A DNA stretch of 64,000 bases from Paragonimus westermani (taxonomy: Eukaryota; Platyhelminthes; Trematoda; Plagiorchiida; Troglotrematidae): NCBI GenBank assembly GCA_008508345.1, contig QNGE01000411.1:122388-186387 (forward strand), given 5' to 3'. Both the position numbers and the translations under genes were made by a program. Numbering within the stretch: position 1 is the stretch's first letter; each line of letters opens with the position of its first letter. Of this stretch, positions 54,601 through 64,000 are shown in pieces. Below the pieces are notes generated by a model, which ran no database searches, was not told where the DNA came from, and saw only the letters and a list, made by a program, of their open reading frames with translations.

Positions 54601-55803
54601 AATGAACATCTGTCTGTAGAATTTTACAAGTGCAACTCGACAAAATTGGTAGATTAGATGTAGCAACAAGTTGTGTGCGATCGGTATTACTAGTTAATGA
54701 CAAAGAATGACTTCTGTCAGAGAAGTTACTTCACGCATATTCGAATGAGCTGATTTGAAATTATGAATTTAGAATCGATTTCGAGCACACTAGAAATTGT
54801 CTGAAAAAAAGTCTTCAACTACGTCATTTTGATTTTCTTTTAATCCCATAGGAGATTCATCGCGTTGTGACAAGTTTGGAACAAATGATGCTACCAGGCT
54901 TTCTCTTCGATTACACCGTAAAAATCAGTTGCTGTTGCAGAAGCAAGCAAGTCGGTCAGCAATGAATCACAACTCAACAAACGTACAGTAATCGTCAAAG
55001 AACACACAACTGACTACAAAATAGACGCAACCTGCACGTGTCTTTCAAAAGGAACGAAGTACGAGTGGTTAGGTTGATTTAAGAATACCAGTCTACCAAC
55101 GGTTATCAGAATGAAGTATAAGTTATATTCGGCCTTCACTCAATATCCATTCGTTCCAGGTAATCAAGAATATTTGATGCCGTACCTAAGCGAAGAAGAA
55201 GGACTCTGGGAAAATTAAGGATATCGCAAATTTTGTTGGCTTCTAAACCAAAAACGCAGAGAAGTCCTTAATAGACACTCTCGCAAGTGTTGTTTTCCAT
55301 TCCACATCGTCTGTGACTGGATGCGGTAGGAAACTATAAAGTGCTCGCTATCACCTCCATACATCACTATTCTTTCAAAAGGTCTAAATTATATTTATCA
55401 GCCCTCTAGAAGTCATCAGCTTGCTCACCGTTGCACAAATCGGCATACCCAAATTGGCAAACTCTTGACCACATTTGGCAATTTCCTGTTGGCGTTTTCG
55501 GATACCTGGCAAAATAGAGCGTGCGGCCCTAACTGCAGCGGTTCGTCTACTCAAACCGTCTTCTGACTCCGAGTCTTCGTGAGCTCCGTTCGCTGTTTTA
55601 CCTTGCGATCGGATAGTAGCAGACCTCGTCAAGCGTTTCACTCGCTTCCGTCCATTAGTGTCGTCGTCCGTTTCGTCGACACGTCTGGTTGCATCTGGCG
55701 ACAGATCCAAACGACCCCTTTGTACCGCATTTAGTCGAAGAGGGTTCAAAGCCCACTCGGGGGTAAGGCACATTCCGCGCACATGACCTTCGGCGCTGAT
55801 GAC
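48254..55803 (-). CDS. Integrin alpha subunit, C-terminal two exons
   Basis: Joined on the minus strand: 55803-55429, then 48652-48254, 257 codons plus stop, phase 0 at the junction. Integrin alpha chains are type I membrane receptors that pair with a beta chain and bind extracellular matrix. The pieces follow the family order: the end of the calf-2 region with an NPLRL block, a basic processing site (GRKRVKR), a Cys pair, the RGD-like LLSRGDAVRIVLRGHVWADT stretch matching the family's L-x-RG...I-x-L-x-x-x-x-W-x-x-TF pattern, a transmembrane helix, and GFFRR in place of the usual GFFKR. The propeller, thigh and calf-1 exons are not seen and must lie upstream (above 55.8 kb or off the window). 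The alpha subtype cannot be assigned; a processed, non-I-domain type is most likely. Confidence 0.9.
48653..55428. other. Integrin alpha last intron, 6.8 kb
   Basis: Bounded on the minus strand by donor ACG|GTGAGC and acceptor GATCCAG. I recognise no mobile element or exon inside it. A minus-strand open frame at 48964-49182 is flanked by splice-like sites but is not needed: the flanking exons join in the family's expected order. Confidence 0.6.
55429..55803 (-). CDS. Integrin alpha penultimate exon: processing site region
   Basis: 125 whole codons in phase 0-0. Starts VISAEGHVRGMCLTPEWALN after acceptor ATTTCAG. GRKRVKR at exon residues 51-57 is a furin-type site; a second basic cluster, PGIRKR, lies at 99-104. 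Between them is a low-complexity acidic and basic linker (HEDSESEDGLSRR). C111 and C123 (KCGQEFANLGMPICAT) match the Cys pair that follows the cleavage site in vertebrate alpha chains. The linker is longer than I expect in those proteins. Confidence 0.85.
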
Positions 55804-56148
55804 CTGAAATTATGTTATAATTGTTCAGGGTTATAAAGCTATGTTAAATATTAAAATGTTTGTAGGAAAGGTAAATGATCTGGATGGTTAGTTACTATGA
55901 CCTAATTCATTAAAAGTAAAATCATAAACCAGAATGGGGCACTGGAGAAATTAACTTACCTGAAAATGAGCTAAATCCGCGTTCAACTTATGAGGCTGTC
56001 ATGAGCGGAACTTCTGGTGCAGATGAAGTGTTCAACAATGAATTATTTTACGCTTTAACAAATTTCAGTATTTTGGTAAAAGCAATTCTTATTCATTATA
56101 AACTACGTACAAACCATTTAGCTATGTAGCACGTAGCAGAGTTTATCA
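55804..56148. other. Upstream intron of the integrin gene, first part
   Basis: 345 nt, with no recognised content. Confidence 0.5.
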
Positions 56149-56565
56149 ATGACAAAATTACTGTGCGATAACATTGCTGAAAACAAGGCTATAAATCTGC
56201 TAAAATGTTCGATGCGATTTGGAAGCTGCCGACAACTTGTTACTCCTGAATACGCATATCATTTAGAAGTAAAAATGACAATTTCAGCAAATTTCATCAC
56301 AGTGCACAGATTACTCTTCACACTTATTGTACACTTCAACTTCAATCGGGAGTTATACCAGCAGACTGATGGCGTGACAGTGAGCTTGTTACCAAGTCCA
56401 ATCATAGCTGACATTTTCATAGAAACGCGAATATATATCGGCACCCTGATAGTGGGCAGGTACACAGTGAAGAAACACGGGTGGGATTATATACTGACTT
56501 CAGGACCTCTTGTTTCTCTTGAACGAATAGCAAAATCTAACCCGCTCCTCAGTTCTGTATATTAA
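56149..56565 (+). mobile_element. Penelope-like element 3, RT fragment
   Basis: The 138-codon frame contains FNFNRELYQQTDGVTVSLLP followed by SPIIADIFIE, matching the F-x-x-x-xYxQTDGVAMGSPxSPxxADIFM box of Penelope-type reverse transcriptases. The MGS triplet is replaced, and nothing recognisable flanks it, so this is an old fragment. It lies opposite in strand to the integrin gene. Confidence 0.7.
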
Positions 56566-59500
56566 AAAATCTCAAAGTATACGCTGGAGGTTGAATTCGA
56601 TTTTCTTAGTATCGTGGCTACTGGAACGGAGCTATTGTATTCAGCATAGACGCCACGTCACTCTACAGATTCAGTTTCCGGTGCAGTCGGAAATCTGAGT
56701 TCATCACAACTTCGCTCAGTGGAGGCATTGCTACCGATCAGGTGGCTTCATTAATCACTTAGTCAGAAGGCAAACAAAGCTTTGTGATGAAGAGTTATTA
56801 ACTCATATTGTATGAACCTCGACACGGAGTATCGTGTCCGTTTAGTTCCACGTCATTCACATCATAATGTCACGCTTTTTCATACGTTCGGATGACGACG
56901 GCAAGTTTAGTGCGAGCTTGCTGCATAGTATGTCATCCGGTCGTTTTGGGTAGATCGAATACAGAGAACATCGTTTGACAGACGTCGTGTCATATTATGA
57001 ACTCTAACAAGACGAACACTCTAAGGTCGTACGGTTTGACAGTTTTTTAAACCACTATATTTTGGAATTAGATAGGGATTAGGCTGGCATCCTAATGGTA
57101 GCAATATTCGGGACGAGTTATAGTCAAAAGTGATTTAGAAAAACAGGGGTTTCATTAGATACACTTAGAATTAAACTTCGGTGTTACAGCATTCAGTACT
57201 TAAAGTCTGCTTCCGGTAAATTTCTAGTGTCATAGTCAGGGTTGACGTTAACATCAAAAGAACTGACTTGACACAATAGCAGTCTAGTAAGCAGATTCTA
57301 ACATTAACAGTATATTTATATCCATATATCTTATGCTGGTTATAGGAACCGCATGACGAAGTGTTGTTATGACAATAAATTGACCGAGACTGGACATTAT
57401 TTTGCCGTAGTGGATGCTGTCATATCAACTTTTAGGAACATGCACCTTCATATACATACACATATGTGTACGTATGTAAACGTACACTTGCTATCGACAG
57501 CATGCATAAAGTACCTACTCCGTCGAAATCGTCCGGACTTTTGTTAAAATGTGTTCGGGTTTAAAGTTGAAGACAATAGACGTACTGGGTGAGCTCCTCC
57601 GGGAAAAATATCGACGTATTCTACCGACATCCTATTCGTATGGTACAGAACTTATGACTTCTGATCACATTGTTGCCACAAAATCACACTAAGACATACA
57701 TAATTCCCACTTGGTCCATCATCCTTACCTATAAAGTTGTGAAAGCAAGTTATACAACTTTGCATAGAAGCTAGAATGAAATGTCATCCTGTTAGGACTA
57801 CGTGAAGCAACAGAATCTAATGTGTTGTCCCAGAGTAATGACTAATTAAAGTGATCGTCAAGCCAGTGGAACGATAAATCGGTGTGCACACACAAATAAA
57901 AGGATAACAGTAATTTCGGACATGCAAGTTTGGCACCATAAACGTTTTATGCCAGTTGCATACATGACTATCAGACCACCTGGGGTTAGGTAGTGCCATT
58001 CATTCATGGACCATGAGAGACGGACTGTACACTTTGTTGTTTGGACGTTGGATAAGTTCAGCTGTTACTTCATTGCATTAACAAAGTGCAGGCATCACAT
58101 CACAATACTAATTAAAAGTGGGGGGATTGATTGAGTTACTGCACCATTCCTTATTGTTGACTACAGTAAGCGAACCAAGCTAGACAACGAAACCTATCAA
58201 TCAATCTATTTGGCTCTATTCGAGGCCGTAGACTGTCACTATCTATGTGTGCGAGCAGATAGACTAATTGTTCGGTAGACTGATTTGTGTTCTGGCTTCT
58301 GACTGTGTTTTCACTGAGCTCACTGATCGAAGCTCCATAAACCAACTTATCCTTCTCAGAAAAATAAAGTCACTTTTGAGTGGAAAAAGACGGCAAACAT
58401 TTCAAGTTTTATGAGTCGCAAGGTAAGACAGCTTTTCCTCGAAGGGCGCAAACCTTTCTGGTTGCATTCATGGATCAAAGTACCTAGCTAAGTCTGACTT
58501 TTAGGTTCGCTTTAAACAACTCATAGGTTTAATTGGAGAATTCTCAATGGCCATGGCTCTGGTTAAGTTGCGCTCTCTATGAATGACCCTCAGCCTTGTC
58601 ACAGTATGATATGTTGAACCGGATTTATGACAGTGAGAATCGAAATACACGATTCACTTGCTTCTGCTACAATCTCAACGAAACCTCAGTTTGTGTTTCA
58701 TTTGAAGGACGACCAAGACGTGCACCGTTAAAATTTACCAAGTTAAGACGAATTTCTTCCAGAAGGTCTAGGTCGACCATGAAGGAAAATAATGATACGC
58801 TCCCTTTTGATCTGTCCTATGTTCGGAAGAGGTCTAATAGCAATGACGGTCTACAGGTGATCCAAAAGGCTGCTAAATTATTTCAGCCTTGTAGCCTAGC
58901 CGTGTCACAAATCAAAGCCTACTTGTCATGAGATACCTTGACCGATAGGTTTGCGAATCTTGCGCAGCCTGGAATGATGTAAAAACATAGTGACTGTGTC
59001 CGAATGGTTAACTTGACAGCACCCAGAATTTCAAGCATTATCATATATACGTAGCAGATGAGTTCAGTTAGATACACATGTGTGTGCCGTTCAGCTTATT
59101 CCATTCAAGGTTAATCTTACTGTATCACAAACAACCTACATGATTTTTCACCTATCGAGGAAAGACATTCTCCAGTGTAACTGCTGCTGATCTGACTGAA
59201 ACAAGCCAATCGATAAACAGAGTTTGACACCAGACAGTGGATACGCTAATTGAAAACGGTGTGGTCCGATATTTGATCTATGCTGGTACCGCTTAGTTTC
59301 GGTTGCGGAACCGAGGCTTCTGCGTCGAAAAGGGTTATGTAAGGGTACCTAATCTGGTGTCATTTATGATCGATCAAATCCCCCACTAAGACCCTGACTT
59401 ACTTAAGAGGCAAAACGGCACATTCCGGGTTCTTACCTTCTTATCTCCACAAAATGGTTACACAAACATTCTATGGTAATACGGCAAGACTACTGTTCAC

Positions 59501-59910
59501 TCAGAGAAAAAATTAAAAATTCCTACCTTCGTAGGAACGAATTAATACAAGCACAACAATACCATATTTGGTTAAAGTGATTTTTACTTATCACTCGGTT
59601 TAACAACTGTACGTTTGTAGGCACTGAGCGCTGTTGGATACTAGCGAACCATCAGAACCCGGCTGACAGTCATACGGATGCATATGATCAGGTGGATGTG
59701 TGGTAGTACTTATCTTCCTTCTGATTTTTAGAACAATTTCTGTACTCCAACCCAATACGCAACACACTCCGTACAATAGAAAGACAAATCGATTTCGATA
59801 TGTTGAAACACCTTTCTAAAAATGGCTGAGTACCATCGTAAATGTTTAAAAACACAAAAATGAATTCCACCGGTGATTTTTGAGGGATATCAGTGTCCAG
59901 TACACGTTAG
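56566..59910. other. Probable integrin intron, no recognised content
   Basis: No exon of the integrin alpha family seen on the minus strand. A plus-strand frame at 58596-58931 has a basic, Ser-rich stretch but no motif. A 7-bp hairpin with a CTTC loop lies at 59520-59537. Confidence 0.4.
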
Positions 59911-60590
59911 GGTATGGTAGTGAAGAACAAAGAGGTTCATGCTGCGTCATCAAATAAACGTTGTCACTCGCTAGGTGGCCGTTGCCCTGAGGAATTGTCT
60001 CGTTTCGCACTACCTGAATGTTGGCCGCTAAATTTTGACCGCATTTTCCACAAAATCTTTATTCGTGTCATCCAGCTCCGATGCGGTCTTTTGAGAACTA
60101 AGGTTCGAAATTCTCGAGGCGACGGAATCGATCACTCAGTCCTCTGTCGTGGCAACTGCGGTCAACCAGAAAACCTTGATCATACTCTCCAGTCATGTTG
60201 GATCATCCACAATGTTCTGTTCGGCATAACTGCGGAACTAAGGGCCTGGCGAAGAGGCTGTATAATCTGGGCTAGGCGGTCTTCGAGGAGCTAAACAGAC
60301 CAATGGCGAGTATGTTCGTCAAAACCGCGGTTACTGTGGTTCTTGACGGTGGTGCTGTGGTACGAAATGTCTGTATAGTGGACGAATACCGAAGCCAAGT
60401 CGCCTGGACCCACAAGGCTGTGATGTGCGAGACCGAATCTCATAATGCTGCCATTCAGTCGGCTGTCCATACTATGAGCTCTAACGTTGACTGTTTCTCA
60501 TTCACCTGTGATTATCACTTTTCGCGGTGCTATTTCTACCGCTTTCTCCAATGCGATTCTTCGGCCGGAACTGCTCTCCTAAAAAGTTAA
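59911..60590 (+). mobile_element. R2/NeSL-like non-LTR retrotransposon 3' end
   Basis: The frame 59914-60294 reads FIRVIQLRCGLLRTKVRNSR then CRGNCGQPENLDHTLQSC. This matches the region after the reverse transcriptase of R2/NeSL-type elements: an IRLRxGxLxTKxRxSRG block followed by a C-x3-C-x7-H-x4-C zinc knuckle (60145-60198). A second frame, 60303-60590, continues with FVKTAVTVVLDGGAVVRNV and YRSQVAWTHKAVM, resembling the restriction-like endonuclease domain (the VVDVxVVW...Y-x-x-KVxKY region). Stop and frameshift between the two. No site specificity can be judged. Confidence 0.65.
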
Positions 60591-62690
60591 TGATTCCACT
60601 GTTCTAGGTTCCATGGAAAACCAAGGCACATTTAGGCTGGGAATCTCACATTGATTTTTGCCACCTTCTGACGGTTGTCTCACCATGAAGGACATTCCTG
60701 CTCACCTATACGTGAACCCTGAGTGTGATAATCTGAACAGTTTTTGTTTTTAGGAGACTCCGTATTCTTTTCCTTTCTCTTTGTTGGTTTGCGTCATAAG
60801 TAATTTTGTAATGACTGGGTTATTAACGTTTACTACTGCGGTAGAACGACTTGTCAATTGCTTGGCTTTGTTATGCATGCAGCACCCTACATTTAGCAGA
60901 TAGCTCGCTTTGAATTTCGCTGTTTTTTTAATTTTTGTTGTTTAATCCTTGGTATCATTGATCGCCTTTTCCTTGAATGAAGCTGTGTAAACTGCTGTTT
61001 GAAATAACCGATATTTATCCGTTGATTCATGTGATCTGGACGTGTTAAGAGTGCAACTTGATGTATAAATGTGTGTGCGCTTCTCCTTCTCCGGACTTTC
61101 ACTGTTACTTTGGCATAGTGGGCAAGGCTGCTGCAGACTTTGCTGATCTGCACTTTGGTCCTTTCAGTTTCATCCGTGTTGGGTAGGTCGAAGATAGGCA
61201 ACCAAACAAAATGTAGGTAGGTTGCTAGGTTGGTATGTCACATCACTAACAGCGGAGTAGTCTTTAATCGAAGATCATGCAGCAGAACTAAATCCATAGT
61301 TGAGACACATCCATATTCCGCATGCGGAAGAGAAGGGTTGGAAAAGTGAGCCCAAAACAAGGAGTACTTCGGTCGTTAAACCGTTCACCCTGTACGTTAG
61401 TGCACCATCTGTTTCGGTCAAAGAACACGTTTAATGTTTCAGAGGCTTCAAGCGGCTCACAGCGCATCTAATGCGTGCAACAGCTTTTTTGAAGGTGACG
61501 CTCCTGGCTGGGTTAGCTTCACATTTTCGAGCGGGTTAGACTTTTGTGTCAATATTTTTAGGTAGCGTTCTCTAAGAATACCCTGTATGGTATTGCCTTG
61601 TTACTCAGAGTGCTGAGTCAAAGCTTCCTGGTATCAACAACTCCGCGAGGAATTGAAGATTCACACTCACGCTGTTCGTCCTCTGTGACGTTTTCCGGTA
61701 CTAACTTCAGCCACTCTATGATAATTCATTCGAAGCGATTATAGCAACAGCTAAATCTTTCACAAGCGCATCTTCCCGAGAGTACGACATTGTAGATATT
61801 ATCTCATGTTTTTCTAAGTCGACGCATATCAGGAACTTCTTTCCAAATCCAACACTTATGCATTCACACAAATAATCTCAGGAGAACTTAGTGCGTCAAC
61901 TGTCCACACATTGCCCATCAAATTTGACCAGAACAATAAAAGATCGGAGTATCATCGTCTGTCAACCGGAAGAGCGGATACTTCATTATCACTGCCGTCT
62001 TGCCATCACCCACCTTTCAGTCCGACTATGCGTCTTGAAATGAAAATTGCTTTGCCAGCTAGTTTTCTTTGAAGGCTTTTTCACAAAACATCTTTGTTTA
62101 TTGGATGTTTTCCGAACATTTATCTCTCGCGAGTTCTCCAGAGAAAGAGAGCAGTTTACGTTATTTTTTCTATGCTACCAGCCAAAAATATTTTAATTCT
62201 GCGCAAGGATGAATTTGCCCCACTTCAGTAAGTTATTAAAGTTGAACAAAAATAGACTTGCAACAACATAAAAAATTTGTACAATTGCTTGAAGACGATA
62301 CATAGAATTTTTATATAACTTTTGACTCCGTCATACTCCGGAAATCTTCGAAACTCTAATCTCATCTTGGACACTGGTCATTTCGGATATTGTAGCGCTC
62401 ATCTTGAACATCCGTGAAAAAATCTGGTGGGTCCAATACCTGATTGTTGCAGGTTGTTTGATTTGTCCGGTCTTGTTATCACTGGTAGCCTAATGAGATA
62501 TGTCTACGTTTAATAATGCTATCGAGCAACTCATAGTTGACCGCTACATGGTTCAGCCTTGAGGTTACTCAGAATACTTCCGACTACGTTAATAACAGTT
62601 GCTCTTCGGAAACTGGCAGTCATTTTTCACTTCCAGGTGGTCTTACGGATGGCTACCAGTTAAAGATTTGACCCACTGGTATCACATGTT
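60591..62690. other. Between two LINE ends, no recognised gene
   Basis: The minus-strand frame 60893-61201 is rich in Lys and Arg but unrecognised. The stretch before 62690 may be the decayed upstream part of the next element. Confidence 0.4.
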
Positions 62691-63430
62691 ACGTGATGTT
62701 ATTCGCGAATGACAATATCCTATTTGCGCACAGTGAGATTACCTCCACAGAATCTCGAATGGTTGGGACATCAACAAAAGTAAATTGCTTCATTTTTCAG
62801 CCTTCTCCAGGACAGAATGCTACACCTATACGTGGAATTCGCATCATTGGGGATGTTGTTGATAACTGTGTAGAGGTCAGCTACATGGGTAATAACCTGT
62901 CGATCGAATTCGTGAGACGAAGGTTTGTGCCACTTCTGGACGTCACGAAAAATGCATATGATCATCTCCAATCTCAAAATTTGAAGCCGCATTTCTGCCG
63001 AGCAATCATGTTATCTTCACTGTTGTATTGTAATAAACTCTAAATACATCCGTTATGTCTCGGACCTATCATTGGCATTCGATGGTCAAATATGACTTTA
63101 AAAGACAAGGCACTTCGCAGTGGAGACACGGTGGGGAATAAATCAAAGATGAAGCGCAGTCAACTTCATTGGTCGGGACACGCCTGTAGACTGGTTATTC
63201 CGAAGCGATTGCTCTATGGGCAGTTAAGAACAATTAAGTGAAGTTCCTGTGATCATCAACTGCGATATCTACGCGGTAGCTGTGTAAGTCGTTCGTGCGT
63301 CAATACCGATCCTACATGGTTGAGGGACAGTCATGAAACTCCTAGAAGAGTAAGATCCGCAGCAGCGTGCGGAAACTTAATGAGCCACAATTGCTTGTCT
63401 GTGCCGTATGCAAACGAAGTACAGGTACAG
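62691..63430 (+). mobile_element. LINE reverse transcriptase 3' part, broken
   Basis: The frame 62693-63043 reads MMLFANDNILFAHSEITSTE, the FADDxxLFA box with the second catalytic D replaced by N, and later VSYMGNNLSIEFVRRRF, the FxYLGSxLS block. After a stop, a second frame (about 63098-63230) reads RSQLHWSGHACRLVIPKRLL, the RxLGHVxRMPxxRLPKxLLYGEL block. Then a TWLRD piece and a CxxC-like end resemble the LINE terminal region. Several disruptions: a dead copy. Confidence 0.7.
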
Positions 63431-64000
63431 AAGGTTGTTGTGACGTGCCCACGTTGATTGGCCATCGTTGATTAGTAGATCATGGACGTGTTCACGGCAT
63501 ACTGTCAACAAAAATTATGACCGAAACAGGTGCAAGTGAGTTAAGTCGATTACATATTTTTCGTTTTTCTGGACTACATGTGTACATCTCTTGAAAAGGC
63601 ATCTATTGTCCTTTCCAGTAGCCTGAATTATGGTGGCCTTATATCTTTGTTTAAGATCTGTTGTTGCTATGTCTGTTCAGTCCGAAATTAAACGTTTTGC
63701 TCCTTCTCATAGTCTTATGAGGAGCATCAACACATGTTGCTGAAATGAAGTTCTTCTCACTTTTAATTTTCCGTATTCTTCTTGTCAGTTTTCAGGTTCT
63801 TTCCTGCTAGTTCACACTAGATACGGAGTGCGTGAGTAGACCCGCGAATGATACAGTGTAAGCCACTTGTGACGATGGTTGTGCGTAGGTCTACAGTGGT
63901 TTAGCTGTCTGTGAAGCGCATATCACCATCCGTATTCATCGTCGCTTGTAGCTTAGTGATACTGCCAGCTGGTGAGTTAAAATGAAAATCGCCAATGGTA
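63431..64000. other. Window end, no recognised content
   Basis: 570 nt with no open frame or motif of note. Confidence 0.5.

Noticed and set aside
58596..58931. Plus-strand open frame of 111 codons with a basic, Ser-rich middle
   Set aside because: Resembles nothing I know and lies within a region of mobile-element debris.
60893..61201. Minus-strand frame rich in Lys and Arg, 102 codons
   Set aside because: No family motif or splice context; likely an artefact of AT-rich sequence read in reverse.

Overview
The window looks like a piece of nuclear genome from a digenean fluke (Trematoda). The genes are split into small exons, one intron is only 34 nt and sits near the 5' side of its gene, and other introns reach 5-6 kb. 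The spaces are full of decayed Penelope-like elements, non-LTR retrotransposons and a tRNA-headed SINE that carries a hammerhead ribozyme. By eye, base composition is less AT-rich than I would expect of a schistosome, so a fasciolid, opisthorchiid, echinostome or paragonimid-type fluke is a better guess (inference). There are no bacterial-type operons, promoters or CRISPR arrays.

Plus strand, about 2.6-35.9 kb: one gene fills more than half of the window. Fourteen exons join with consistent reading phase into 833 codons plus a stop. The product is a long coiled-coil protein that I identify as CCDC170, mainly from its C-terminal half (a block around FFFYLCKLA, the SKEVQLGLWRDK coiled coil and the FRALVGRLIGLDV...VPNYDII block). 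The N-terminus is missing or unrecognised upstream of 2576. One intron is GC-AG (15421-15509). A polyadenylation signal candidate lies at 36047.

Minus strand, 55803 down to 48254: the last two coding exons of an integrin alpha subunit gene, separated by a 6.8 kb intron. They encode the end of the extracellular region with a basic, furin-type processing site, a transmembrane helix and a GFFRR cytoplasmic motif. The rest of this gene should lie beyond 55.8 kb or outside the window. The two genes are tail to tail, about 12 kb apart.

Mobile DNA: three Penelope-like fragments (25.9-27.1, 39.4-40.4 and 56.1-56.6 kb; the second keeps a GIY-YIG endonuclease region), a CR1/Jockey-like LINE (33.8-35.0 kb), an R2/NeSL-like 3' end (59.9-60.6 kb), another LINE 3' end (62.7-63.4 kb), and five copies of the hammerhead-bearing SINE (1.2, 16.8, 28.4, 41.7 and 45.3 kb) in graded states of decay. 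The most interesting signal is this SINE family: a pol III-like tRNA head joined to a minimal type I hammerhead. Two copies keep the canonical core and three have specific inactivating changes.
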